DNA of 64,000 nucleotides from Acephala macrosclerotiorum (lineage: Eukaryota; Ascomycota; Leotiomycetes; Helotiales; Mollisiaceae), in assembly GCA_014904845.1 (NCBI GenBank), contig MU119233.1, positions 62,001 to 126,000 of the forward strand. Direction: 5' to 3'. A program made the translations under genes and the position numbers. Under the pieces are notes generated by a model. It saw nothing but the letters and a program-made list of their open reading frames with translations. It made no database searches and was not told the origin of the DNA. Positions 1 through 11,006 of the stretch are shown here, piece by piece; within the stretch, counting starts at the first letter, position 1, and each line of letters starts with the position of its first letter.

Positions 1-761
1 GCTCTGTGTGCCCGGTTTCAAGTTGGATTCCAAGTTGTTGGACCGCAAGTCGGCAAAGTAGCTGGCTGACGGAATGACAAGAGATGCTGATGCAACGATC
101 ATCAATGAAGACATGATGGAGGTCAAGTCCACGTTGAATTTCACTTCTTTCTCCTTATAGCCGGCAACGAAAAGGCAGCTACCTAAGATCTAGATGACTG
201 TTAAAGATGAGCTGGACAAGTCAGACGACGAAGATCTTACCAGCAAAGTTCCTGACAGGATACTGCCCACCATGCTTGACTGGACAATTCGGAATTCTCC
301 TTGGCTCAAGGCAGTGATGCCGACCTGGACAAACCCATAGGTCAGCACATAAGGCTCAGTAGCGTGGTACAAGCACAACTTACAATCATTTCTACGGCGT
401 TACCAAAGGCCGCCATGAGCAATCCTCCAATCACTTGTCCTGTACTTGCCGACAGCTGCTCCGTTGACCAGGACAGTAGCTCGGCGAGCGGGAACATGGC
501 AAAAAAGCTGAGGGTAAAAATAGCCACGGGATTCCAATCTCGGGCTGCAGCGATGATGGAGAGGGGAATGAAAACCAGGAGAAAATTTGCATTGGAGCAA
601 TAAAGCGTCGCCTTTATGGTATGGTAAATATAGCGTGGGACTATGAACCAGGCTCGAGGGTAGGCTGGGTAGCTGGCCGCTCCTCTAGTCAACGCAGTAC
701 TTTCGTTCACTGGCTGTGCGGGGGACCTGTCAGGAGACACGTCCCGGCCTTGTGATGCCAT
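1..761 (-). CDS. Ca2+/H+ exchanger (CAX/VCX1-type), N-terminal part, cut by window edge
   Basis: Vacuolar cation/proton antiporter that would use the proton gradient to load Ca2+ into the vacuole. The start chosen is the ATG at 761. Exons read 384-761, 241-324 and 1-189; introns 325-383 (gtaagt..ccag) and 190-240 (gtaaga..ctag). The first exon carries a polar N-terminus, then two membrane segments and the c-1 motif FGNAVEMIV. The second exon is exactly 84 bp and carries IVQSSMVGSILSG, the family's RIVQ-S-LGSILS block. The third encodes LGSCLFVAGYKEKE and continues off the left edge, so the second half with motif c-2 is not visible. No stop or frameshift is seen in the visible part. It is divergent to the next exchanger, 353 bp apart. 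Family assignment is strong; whether the whole gene is functional cannot be judged. Confidence 0.85.
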
Positions 762-1114
762 AGTGCTTGGAGTGTGTTCACGGGATCGAAAACGAGGTAA
801 AATCGATGACATTGAAGCGTTGTAGGTCAACAATTGACAGGTATCGCATGTTCGATTCAAGATGTTGGCACGGTGCAGCATGTGGAAATGTGTACGCAGA
901 GGCTGCCTTCGGATAAATACTATTTCCGAATTCCCATGCCGACAACACCAGAAAACCTCGCAACGTCCCAGACCTATACAATCCCCAGATCCGCCATCCC
1001 CGTGCCAAGTCAACTGTTCGCCAAGAGTCTAGCTCGCCGATCGACGAATCTTCTTCTCACGGTCTCCTTTGTATGTCTCTGCAACGATCGTCGCGAGGCT
1101 AAACAGCAACTCCA

Positions 1115-2578
1115 ATGTCGGATCCACTAGCTGATGAAAACATCGACATGCCTCTGCACGAAGGAGGACGACCAGCGGAACCCTTCTGCTGGCATTCTCC
1201 CCGCGCAATCAGGAGAACGGTTTTCAGCGGCGGGTACACGAATGTGCTCTTGGTCTTCGTGCCAATTGGCATAGCTGCTGGGACTTTCGGCTGGCCTGCG
1301 AAAGCAATCTTCGTTCTCAATTTTTTGGCCATAATTCCACTGGCTCCCTTAATAACGTTTTCGATCGATGAACTATCGCCAAGTGTAGGGCACGCATTTG
1401 GAGAACTCATGAAGCCAACTTCAGGCAATGCGATTGAGATGATCGTAAGATACCTCTATCCAAATGCCGTGGTTTGATTTTCCTTTTTCTGACAAGCTTG
1501 CTTTCTCGAAGGTTGGCATTATTGCTGTGTTCCGCGGACAACCTCTGGTTGCTCGGTCGAGTTTGCTAGGGAGCATTCTAGCTTACGCTCTTCTGGTAAG
1601 ACTCCCTCGCTCCACTTCTACTTATCTTTCTAACTGGGATTCCTAGGTTCTGGGCTGTAGCTTTTTCATAGCCGGTTACGACAAAAAGAAGCTCACATTC
1701 GACAAAACTATAACGAATACCCTGTCATCTTTGATGATTGCTGTATCTTTCTCTCTGATTGTTCCAACAATCATGTCTGTTACCTCCGATGGTCCCGAAT
1801 CCCAGATCGATAACGACACTCGAATCCTCTCTCATGCCATCTCTATCACGCTGCTCGTCATCTTCGTTATATACCTCAATTTTCGAGCATGGTTCCTGGA
1901 CCAAAACCCTCAAAACGACGACGATTCCACACACGAAAACCACCAAAGCGTTCTTAGAGCGGATTCGACATTTACCCTTGGCCTCTATGCTACCAGCTGT
2001 ATTCTGCTCTGTACCATGCTGTGTGCTATTCTATGCGCCTTCCACCTCGTCGGGAGTATTGACGACTTGGCCAAAGCCCTAGATTTCAACAAAACATTCA
2101 TCAGCTTGGTCCTCATACCTCCCGTCGGCTATTCTGCCAGGTGTGTCACTATAACAACCATGGCTAGAAAATGCCAGATGGACCTTATTATGAGAACCAT
2201 TATCCACAGTATTTTGCAAATCACAATGCTTATCATTCCTCTCATGATTCTCCTTGGCTGGCTTCTCGAGCAACCTCTTACCCTTGATTTCAATGTTTTT
2301 GAGACAACAATTTTTTTTCTAACTTTGATTGTAATGAGTTCTATAATCCAAGATGGGAAGTCTAATTATTTTGACGGGATTATGTTGATAGGAACGTAAG
2401 TACTCCGTTTTAACACACTCGAAAATAGAAAAACATAAATTGATAATTCTTTAGGTATATCCTGATCGCTGTTGCATTTTACGTACGTCCTGACGCCTGG
2501 GAAAGTTTCATTTTGCCGGGTCTAGACGGAAGGAATATTGTCCAGTTATTTGCGGTTGGCAATGCTATCAGTGCCTGA
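1115..2578 (+). CDS. Ca2+/H+ exchanger paralogue lacking the second catalytic motif
   Basis: Exons 1115-1444, 1512-1595, 1647-2395 and 2455-2578 join in frame to 428 residues; introns are 67, 51 and 59 bp. It has the same exon plan as its two neighbours, including the 84 bp exon 2. Motif c-1 survives as SGNAIEMIV near residue 105. The second motif, which in the family reads roughly SNAPE or GNAAE and carries an acidic residue essential for transport, reads VGYSARC here: the Asn, Pro and Glu are all replaced. The loop between halves is Asp/Asn/His-rich and shorter than in the third copy. The frame is open throughout, so this could be an expressed but inactive paralogue, a protein with a new role, or a young pseudogene. 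Its 3' end converges on the third exchanger, 307 bp away. Confidence 0.75.
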
Positions 2579-2885
2579 GTCTGGATGCGAATTTTTCAAG
2601 GCAGCACCTCTATGTTCTACTTGAGTCACAACGCATTACTTCTATCACATCTGCATCATGCTACCTATGTTGCGAGAAAATCAATACCAGTTTATAGAGA
2701 TGATCACGAGAAGAACGATAACGAAGAACCAATGAATTAGCGAATTGACCACTGTAAACAAGCAAGAGATGTCGTTGCAAAGTCTGTTTTGTTACTTATA
2801 CGGTGAAAACAATCACCCACACCCTATACTGACACGCTGCCAAATCCATTCTTCGGTGCATCTAGAAAGGCAAGGTCTCTGGTTG

Positions 2886-4490
2886 CTATATGTCGTCACG
2901 CAAAAAGAAAGCAATAGCAATTATAGCGTACCTATACCAAGTTATTAATTGTCGACTCACGTTAGTACAAAAATCAGGGGGAGTGCTTACAATGCCACCA
3001 ATAGCAGACCATGCATATAAGTGTATCTCCCATTCTGAAGCAAATGGTTGACTAACAGGATAGCCAAAAATAGTATGATAGTTTGGAAGGTCTCAAAGTT
3101 CAAGGTCATCGGTTGGTGGACGACCCAACCTAGAATCACCAGAGCGGGAATAACAAACAACGCGATTTGCAAGATGCTACCGACGATTACCCCGACGGCG
3201 AAGTCGATTCTGCCGCTCTGGGCTGTTCCTACTACGGTAGCACATTCCGGAGCATTGCTTGCGATGGGGATGAGGATTGTGGCGATGAAGGTTCTGCTGA
3301 TGTGCGTGGCTTCGGATGTTGCGTTGATGCTGTCGAGGAGGAAGTGTGAGCAGAACATGATGCCAGCAGCAGAACAGATGAGGGCAGCGGAAGTGGTAAG
3401 AAGGCTGTTTATTGAGGGCGTGTCCTGCTGCGCGTCCTGCTCCGTGTCCTGTTGTGTGTCCTGCTCTCTGTCCTGCCGTGTGTCTAGCCCAGTTCCCCGT
3501 CGAGTTACCGGTGTAGACACGCCACTGTCGCTTCCGCCCCGCTCTCTGTCCCGCCGTGTGTCTAGCCAAGTTCCTCGTCGAGTTATCGGCGTTGTAGGCA
3601 CACCACTGTCGTCTCCGTCATTGTGCGCAGCACTTTCGTCTGGCCCGCCTTCGAAGAGTTCCTTGTGGCTCACAAGCTCGAAATAAAGGTACGCAATGTA
3701 GAGCACAAGTAGAACGACGGCGGTACCACGAGAGAAACCTAAAATCTGCTTGTCGATGTCGTCTGGTTTCGAGGACTCAAACGTAGAGTATAACGCTGTC
3801 GGAAGGACGAGAGCCACGGCTGTAATGATCATCAGCGAAGATAAGGAGCCAGACACAGTTTTATTGAGCTCAAGGATAGGTGCTCGCCAGGCAGCGGAGA
3901 AAAAGCAGCTACCAAGAACCTAAAACTCTCGTCAACGCCCGATTAGAGGAGGATGTATAGAGACTAACGAAAAGAATATCCGATAAAATGCTTCCTAGCA
4001 TGATAGACTGGGCGAGGGCTGTATCTCCATGGACGACGGCCAGAATGCCGACCTATATAAATCACCATCAGCCTCAAGAAAACTCGGGGAGGAGGTGTAA
4101 TATTACAATCAATTCCACGGCGTTCCCAAAGGTTGCATTAATCAATGCCCCCAGCAAGTCTCCAAATGCATCCGATAGCTTGTCTGATGCGTTCGACACT
4201 GCTGCCGAGAGAGGGATGATGGCTAAAAAGTTGAAGATTGAAGTCGATATCGAGTTCCAGTGGAGGGCTCCTGAGGTGAGGCCAAGCGGCGCGAAGACCC
4301 AAAGAACATTTATGTTGATGAGCTGTCGGGCCGTCCTCCTTGCTGCATGATAAACGCACAATAGACCTTGGAACCAGACCGGCCTCATACTGCTGTTATT
4401 TGGGGGACGTGAAGGCTCGCTGTCGTCGGGGGCCAGTAAAGGTACCGTCTCGTCTTCATCCGCAGGTCGACTTCCGTTGGCATTCATCAT
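2886..4490 (-). CDS. Ca2+/H+ exchanger (CAX/VCX1-type), intact copy
   Basis: Exons 4107-4490, 3969-4052, 3920-side exon 2991-3919 and 2886-2931 give 480 residues; introns 4053-4106, 3920-3968 and 2932-2990. Predicted role: vacuolar Ca2+ (or Mn2+) uptake in exchange for H+. Motif c-1 is FGNAVELIV at the end of exon 1; motif c-2 is SNAPECATVVG, with the key Glu present. Hydrophobic segments follow the usual two-half antiporter plan. The central hydrophilic loop is unusual: it holds a tandem duplication (TRRGTWLDTR.. and TRRGTGLDTR..) followed by runs of Q-D-T. The last exon adds only about 15 residues (YAIIAIAFFLRDDI) and is placed by a good acceptor and by similarity to the family's C-terminal tail. 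Two adjacent ATGs (4490 and 4487) could start it. It is the only copy of the three visibly complete. Confidence 0.85.
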
Positions 4491-5353
4491 GATTGCACAA
4501 CTCGGGCGTAAGTATCTTGTTGAAATTGGTCCCAGCTCGTCGCGCTGAAGACAGAGCGTGGGGTTGTGAAGCTATGGATTGCAAGCTGATAGTTTTGCGC
4601 ATCAATAACTCTAGCCTCTTGAAGGTGTGGGGAAATGTTGTTCCAAGCCGAGTGACATTCTGCAGCGTTTCGTATGGACCTCCAGCAGATACCGCTCCCG
4701 AACGTTGGTTGAAATTCATCTTTGCCCTCTACTGTGATACTCGCACTCAAGGCTTGGAACCATATACATCAAACTTGGAGTCCATATATTGATGGCTCGA
4801 TCAAAGCTACTCGATTGGTAGATGAAGATAAGCTTAATTTAAGCCAACGGCAAAGACGAGCAAGATCTTCCAATATCTAGCTGCCGAACACCAGGTAAAG
4901 TCGAGAAAAGGCATTGCAGCCTCAAGAGCACTATCAACGCTGTGCAAACGGCGTTTTTAGAGGCTGGCCATTCTGTCTCCTGCACGAATAGAGTGGCCAT
5001 GTGGCCCAAGTGGATTCTTTCGTGCCAAGTCGACCCCAACTCCGTCCTCAACACCAGCGAACCCCCCTCACGCCTATACGGAGTACGAAGAGAAGAAGTT
5101 GTCATCAATTAAGTGACCTGACCATCAATCAGCGATCTCACTTGAAGCACAACGCAACTCAAAGAACAAAGTATAGCTGACGCATATTCTTCGCAAATCG
5201 TCTACACAATGCAGTATTTATTGCACCACAAGCTCTCAGACCATTCCAATCTCTATGGCCCGACTCGTGGCCAATTTCATAGACAAAATGGCACAGTCAT
5301 TTCTACATCCCTCGTGCCTGTGTTCCTTTCAATGGATGAGCGATAAGGACTCA
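4491..5353. other. Intergenic, no gene recognised
   Basis: Open frames here are short and unlike known proteins. This is the upstream region of the intact exchanger and the 3' flank of the charged-helix gene. No RNA gene or repeat was recognised. Confidence 0.5.
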
Positions 5354-5844
5354 TCACCAACGTCTTTCTTCTCTACGCTCCTCTTGCCACTCCTCCTGTT
5401 TTTCTTCCCTAAATTCCTCTCTCCTCTCATCCTGTCTTTCTTCCCTAAATTCCTCTCTCCCCTCATTCCAATCTTCCCTCCTCTCCTCTCTCCACTCCTC
5501 TTGCCTTTCCTCCCTCCTCTCATCTTTCCACTCCTCTCGCCTTTCCTCCCCCTCGCGGAACTCCTCAGCTTGTTCCCGAGCGTATGCCTCGCGTCGTTCT
5601 TCCTCGATCTGGGCTTGCTGACGTTGCTCCTGATATTCATATTGTTGGCGCTGGTACTCCTCTCGTGCGCGTTCTTCGCGCATTCCTTCCTCCCGCTCTT
5701 CCTCAATGCGTTCCTCTCTACGCTCTTCACGACTGTGTCTTTGTTAGCGGGTACTCTCATGATGCGGACCTGAATAAGTGGTATAGATGGGGTAGAAATA
5801 TAACTATCAACTTGCCCTTCGAAAATCTCGTCGAAGAGACCCAT
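5354..5844 (-). CDS. Small Glu/Arg-rich single-helix or coiled-coil protein (putative)
   Basis: No family recognised. An ATG at 5844 opens with MGLFDEIFEG. A GC-AG intron at 5733-5815 (donor GCAAGT, branch-like gctaac, acceptor acag) then restores the frame of a long run made almost only of E, R, Q and W, ending at a stop at 5354; the total is about 135 residues. Blocks of EERREEW and EEFREE repeat, which predicts a long charged alpha-helix or coiled coil. Without the intron, the same DNA read from 5844 gives a Lys/Gly/Arg-rich protein that looks much less natural. The repeated purine-rich strand makes chance open frames likely on this side, so existence as a gene is uncertain. Nothing nearby suggests a role. 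Confidence 0.4.
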
Positions 5845-6430
5845 TTTGATTGGTGATTGAAGAGTATGCAGTTGTACTGCTGGGGTGATCTTTTTGTGTG
5901 GCTGGAACTTCGGAGGAAGGATATCTCTCAGGCTTTATAGTGAGGTATCTGTACCGGTCATATTCTAGCATCTATCACTTATCAACTGGTGAGGCATTTA
6001 TGTGCAATACCACGCCTCTTGCCATATGACGCCGGAAACCTAAAAGTCCGTGTGATGAGGACCGTGTCCCAGGTATTATTAGATGTCGAATGGATAGCAG
6101 TGACATTCATTAATGCAATCCTTGGCTCGGTCTCTGTCTCGGCTGTATCCGCACTTGTGGGATCCTTGATCTTCTGACGGATGAATGTTTCGAGATTAAG
6201 ATGAGAAAGCAGCAGTGTCTCCATCGAGAGGCACACTGTCAGGCACAGCTTCGACCTTTGCACAGCCTCCTCCTCGGTCGAATCTCGCCACTGCAGAAAT
6301 GTCACGATGGTCAGCAGGCATACGGTTCTGCAATCGGTATCGAATATTTATGCATTTCGTTGTCCCGTAGTCGACCAGAGCGCTAATAAGTTTGTTTGGG
6401 ATTTCGGCAATATGCTAACCGATAATAGAA
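5845..6430. other. Intergenic, nothing recognised
   Basis: About 590 bp of ordinary composition. A 107-codon minus-strand frame (5982-6305) has no familiar motif and is treated as chance. Confidence 0.4.
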
Positions 6431-6454
6431 ATCACGCTTGAAATCCCGTTTCGT

Positions 6455-6708
6455 TTAAAAAAATTTTTTATAAAACTTTTAATAATTAATTAAAAAAGAA
6501 ATAAAAATATTGTAATTTAATAATTTAATAAATTATTAAATATATATATATATATATAATTTTTAATTTAAAATATTATTTTAAATTTTTTTTTTTTAAA
6601 AAAATATAATAATATATATAAATAATATATTTATATATTATTATTATACTTAATTTATATTAATAATAATTTTATATATTTTGTATTTATTTATTATTTT
6701 AAAATATT
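6455..6708. repeat. A+T island, probable RIP relic
   Basis: About 250 bp made almost only of A and T, including an (AT)n run near 6541-6560, with sharp edges against normal-composition DNA. The composition matches that of the large block at the right end of the window, so it is most likely a small repeat relic erased by RIP. No element boundary or coding trace was found. Confidence 0.5.
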
Positions 6709-7792
6709 CGACGACGATATTTGCTTTCATTCGTCGACGGTATAAAAATAGTCATATAACGATAGTCTAACTTTATCGCCTTTCACGCTTCACCGCCATT
6801 CTCGCCTTCCTCATACATCATCACCATTTTATTGTCGCAATCTGATTATTCTCATGCCACCACTCAGGCCAATCAGATAAAGGTCGCAGGAGGGGTAACT
6901 GAGGCCCTTATCTGTTCATATCATAAAGTTGCGCGCAGCATAAGCCACGAGGCCCAAGTACATCCTCCTTTCGGATCCAAATTTCAGCGGCCGTCTCATC
7001 TCTTCTTCCGATCTCGTAATCCCTCAAATGCAAGTCTCTTATTCAGCGAACTCGATAGATGAGTTCGATGTCATCCTAATCCGTCCTTCCAATGTAGCTC
7101 CACAGGCCAAATATGCCCGAGGTAGCTTTGCACGGTCATCTACCCTCGCTCAGCCCGTCAGGCAATGAAGGCTGCTTCAGCCTCGACACTTCAGCTGTCT
7201 GATTTGTGAGTCACAAGGCCGTGGTAGCCAAGTGCCACCAGATGAGGCAAAGCTTACCCAAGCGGATTCACTTTGGATGTCACTTGTGCGCGCCTGCGGG
7301 ATTTTTTTTCTCACGGAAAGATTTTTTTTTTCTCGCAATCGCGTAAGGTTATCGTACCTTGTGCTACATCACTACACAAGACCCCATCTTTGATTCAAAA
7401 TAAGAAAGACTCCTGCCCTCGGACAGCGGCTCGTTCCTGATTCGAAAACAAAAGTAAGATTACCCAACTTGTAAGTCTTGCTATCTTGCTTCAACCTTGA
7501 CCGTTCAGACTAGAGAGACCGATATCGGCCCGACCAGGCACTCAATTGTTGTGCCTTCTCCCTCCCCAAAACAAAACAAAACAAAACAAAACAACACAAC
7601 ACCACGACACAATCACAAAATCTTTCTACCTCCATCTACAACCACAGCGTAATCTTCTCCACCAACTCCACACAAACATCAACAGGAGAACAATCTCCTG
7701 CGAAACGCTGGCGGAAATCAGCTCTCATCTCCGACCAACAGGCTCTCACAAGCCTGTTGGCGTCCTGCCACAACCCACTCGACCACCATAGA
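6709..7792. promoter_or_regulatory. Upstream region of the iron permease gene
   Basis: No gene seen. It contains two poly-T tracts (near 7303 and 7322) and, at 7564-7593, an (AAAAC)n run inside a C/A-rich leader-like stretch. GATA-type sequences (for example atcagataaagg near 6879 and cttatctg near 6907) occur. In ascomycetes, iron genes are often controlled by GATA factors, but the assignment here is inference only. Confidence 0.3.
7564..7593. repeat. (AAAAC)n microsatellite
   Basis: About five perfect AAAAC units followed by degenerate AACAC. It lies in the probable 5' leader of the iron permease transcript. Confidence 0.8.
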
Positions 7793-7994
7793 ATGAAGGT
7801 CAGTCCAAGGAATGGTCCTGTGTCGACATTGACCATATTTAAATGGCAAATCATGTCTCAATTGAGTCAATCTACTACCACTCCTTCCCAAATGTCCAAT
7901 TGATGCCTTACTGACACTACCACAGAAGTGTTTGCTCCTTGATCGCAGGACCCAAGAATTCGGCATCCCAGGAAGCAGTGCAACAATCCCTTGA
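7793..7994 (+). promoter_or_regulatory. Leader intron and spliced upstream ORF of the iron permease
   Basis: An intron at 7799-7925 has donor gtcagt, branch site tactgac and acceptor cacag. ATG AAG sits immediately before the donor. After splicing it continues for 24 codons and stops at 7992-7994, before the main ATG at 8041 and in a different frame. An upstream ORF interrupted by an intron could damp or regulate translation of the permease. The splice signals are seen directly; regulation is inferred. Confidence 0.5.
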
Positions 7995-8040
7995 GAGAAC
8001 AACCCCAAGACTATTCCTTTCCAAATCAAGGTCGGCCAAA

Positions 8041-9567
8041 ATGCAACGACTATTCAAGATCCTTCGGGCACCAGGTGCAAGACGAGAAATTGAGGGCGCT
8101 GCACCCACCCAAGTAGTTTTCAACGCCGACTTTGACCAGGAGAAGGATGTTGACGTTTCCCTCGAGAATGTCAATACCTACACTGTTATGACCAAGCCGA
8201 GGCTCTTGGACCGTTGGCTTGACAAGGTCGTGGTGGCTTCTGGTTCCGAATTTGTCTACTTCTCAATTATCCTCGCCCTCCTCGTCTGGGCATTCCTGGG
8301 AATCCCATTTGGCACTTCCAACACTTGGCAGGTTATCATCTCAGATGCTCAGGCCATCGTCAATATGGTCTTTGATGCCTTCCTTATGCGTCAGCAATTG
8401 AACTCACACGAGTCCCTCGTCATTGTCGCCGCGTGCCTAAGATCTCGCTCCACCAGCAACAAGAGAATGCTCCAACAGATTATTGGAAGCGGCAAGTACG
8501 AGAAAGTTGAGCCGATACAGTTCCACGAATCAAAGCAGACAAATTTCGCTTCCAAACTCCCCACAGAGAACTGGTTGGGACGAATCTCCAATGGACTGTC
8601 CGCCTTCATGGGCCATATCCTCACGGTGTTCGGCTTCTGGGTCTGCATCTTCATCTGGATTGGATTTGGCAAATACTGCAATTGGTCTAACACTTGGCAA
8701 CTGTACATCAACTCTGCTACCTCAGCATTGATGGTCTTCATCCTGGCGTTCCTGGCAAACATTCGCGAACGACACACCAAGTACATGACAAAATGCTTGG
8801 AGTCTATCTGGGAGGTTGACGCTGCTCTCGAGCTTAAACTCCGTACTACCACCGGCGACACGATGGAGAATGCGCCTGTTGTTATCCCCGCTCCAAAGCG
8901 AAGCAGAATCCAACGTGGAATCGATTATTACGCAGACCTCGTTGGCACTCTTATTGGCATTGCAATCCTGATCTTTGTGATCGTAGTCTGGGTAGCGATC
9001 GGTCCAGCACTTCACTTCGATACGAACTGGTGGCTTCTTATTGGCACCTATGCTGGGTTGATCGGCTTGAACGATGGCTTTGTTCTTCGCAATGTCTACA
9101 CGGTACTCGGAGACTACGAGAACGAACAATTCACCCAGGTGGAATACGAGGACATGAACATGCTTGCTGTGATTGGCGTGGAAAAGATGAAGGAGGAGCA
9201 GGTTGCAGACAATTCTCTTACCTGCCGAATCTCTGTTCGAGTAGGAGATGTTTGCTCTCACGAGTTGACGGTCGTCTTGGGAGCAATCTGTATCATTGGC
9301 ATGATTACTGGTGCTAGCGCAATGGGTTGGAGCGTCACTGGACAGCTACTCTGCAATGTCCCTCCCAGCATCATTGAGTCATTTTTCACTATGATCTTGA
9401 TCACTGGTCACAATATCGGAGACGCTAAGAGACGTGTTGACCTTCATAACATCTACCTCAGACGCCTGAAGCTTGTTTCTTACGTCGACGCATTGGTGAA
9501 GGTTGAGCAACTTGAGAAAGTGGCCGGGCAGGACCAAATTAATAAAGTTGTAGAGCTTGAGGAATAG
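8041..9567 (+). CDS. Low-affinity iron permease family protein
   Basis: Single-exon membrane protein of 508 residues, matching the low-affinity Fe(II) permease family (PF04120-like; yeast Fet4 is the familiar founder). It is predicted to sit in the plasma membrane and to import Fe2+ and other divalent metals. The first in-frame ATG is at 8041; upstream codons are open only from non-ATG triplets. The protein is built of repeated membrane modules: two carry SNTWQ (residues 93-97 and 216-220) and a third carries NWWLLIG near 329, each followed by a helix pair. The N-terminal segment EGAAPTQVVF and the MTKPRLLDRWLDKVV block are typical of the fungal members. No break is seen. Its leader carries a spliced upstream ORF. 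Confidence 0.88.
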   Translation: MQRLFKILRAPGARREIEGAAPTQVVFNADFDQEKDVDVSLENVNTYTVMTKPRLLDRWLDKVVVASGSEFVYFSIILALLVWAFLGIPFGTSNTWQVIISDAQAIVNMVFDAFLMRQQLNSHESLVIVAACLRSRSTSNKRMLQQIIGSGKYEKVEPIQFHESKQTNFASKLPTENWLGRISNGLSAFMGHILTVFGFWVCIFIWIGFGKYCNWSNTWQLYINSATSALMVFILAFLANIRERHTKYMTKCLESIWEVDAALELKLRTTTGDTMENAPVVIPAPKRSRIQRGIDYYADLVGTLIGIAILIFVIVVWVAIGPALHFDTNWWLLIGTYAGLIGLNDGFVLRNVYTVLGDYENEQFTQVEYEDMNMLAVIGVEKMKEEQVADNSLTCRISVRVGDVCSHELTVVLGAICIIGMITGASAMGWSVTGQLLCNVPPSIIESFFTMILITGHNIGDAKRRVDLHNIYLRRLKLVSYVDALVKVEQLEKVAGQDQINKVVELEE

Positions 9568-11006
9568 GTAATCTCTCCTTCGCTTTGCCAAGCGGGGCTC
9601 AGTGCTGATTCGAATTGCTCGGTCAACAGGAAGGCTTGCGAAAGGAGATCAGAAGTCGATTTTCTTACTGTTTTATTTGCGCATCAAGATTTTGCTTTGT
9701 GCTTTGTGCTTTGTGCTTTTGGACATGGGGGCTATATAGATGTGATAGTATAGAAATTTTCCTTGCATATTGCTCTGCTCTTTCATATAGAGAAAAACGT
9801 AACGACAATCCACTTGAGACTCAGCCTTACATTGTGACGTCATATAAAACTGGAGCGAATAAAGGTAAGACTTTTGTTGGATATCGTAAAAGAGGCATTT
9901 CCTTCTGCGTCGAGAAAAGTGCAACCTACTGGATAGAAAGGATGGGCTTCTGCATGACGCCGTCTCACTCCCTTGACCACCCCGCCTTGCTCTATTGACT
10001 GACTTTGGCCGACGGGAGCCTACCACTGCAGACAAGACTATGGTGGACATCCTACTGTGGCTGGTGCGTGAAAGTTGAGACAAATATCCCTAACTTGCCT
10101 AATTTTTTAGGGATTTTGACCCATACAGTCACCTACTACGACGGTCGCGAAATTTTCTGACTTGAAGGGAGTGAAGAAAGCTGCCTCAACCCTTGGCCTT
10201 GGGATGGAAAAGGAAGTTTTTCTACCGTCTCCAGAAAGAGAAGCTGTCTCTTTTGGCCGCTGACATCCTCTTATTGTCTGATTGCTGACGAGGGATCTGC
10301 AACATGTCTTTGTTCAATACTCGAGGTGTCTTCTTTAGATCTGCAAGAATTAGTTCATCAACAAGGCCCCGACCTTGAGGCTACCTAGCTGATGAGAACG
10401 GGCGAGAAAGCAGGGTCGCTATGCCTGACCAGGAGTCTAGATCATGAGATACTTTGTACGCTGAAACAATGAAGACAAGACAAGAATTCGGATCTCCAGC
10501 GACGATGTGCCTATAGACTTGACTCGTGGTTCTATCCGTGATCCATATGCCGCAGTCACCAGGCGCTTGTACGTGGTTTAGCAGTCGAATATGGAAGGGA
10601 TCAATTACCTACAGGTCTTTCGATTTAATCGCACAGCCCAAATCTCTTCGAAGCCCGAATTTCCGGGCATTTTTATATAGTGCGTCCTGCAAAGAATGAC
10701 ACCAGCTATGTTGCCTACTGTTCCCATCATTGCCCAAACCTCCCTTTCTTCTGTCTTGGCTCGTTCCGCGAACCCGACTGAATCGTTGCATACTCCTCGT
10801 GGTCCCATTGTCAGACTTTTCGTGAGAGTTTTCGAGAGGGAATGTCAAATAATCAAGCTCGCGCAAGAAATGATCCGACGATCTGGCGCCCACTTTCCTG
10901 AGAGTGCGCTATTGGGTTGGAATTCAACCAGTAGAGCTCTCTCATATGTCGGGGATTCAAATATTTCAATGTTGGACTTTTGAAGAGTGATATTTGATAC
11001 TTGGGG
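9568..11006. other. Intergenic with a small 7-bp tandem repeat
   Basis: The 3' flank of the iron permease has four copies of a TTTGTGC-type unit at about 9693-9720. The rest holds no recognisable gene. Minus-strand frames at 10605-10893 contain a GNIAG-like string reminiscent of MFS permeases, but too little else matches to call a gene remnant. Confidence 0.4.

Noticed and set aside
5255..5773. Plus-strand frame rich in Leu/Pro/Phe, looking like a membrane protein
   Set aside because: It is the antisense of the repetitive Glu/Arg coding stretch; the Leu/Phe/Ser bias follows from complementing GAG/AGG-rich DNA.
10605..10893. Minus-strand frames with a GNIAG-like string, possibly an MFS permease remnant
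   Set aside because: Only one short motif matches, and the adjacent sequence in the three frames does not continue an MFS pattern.
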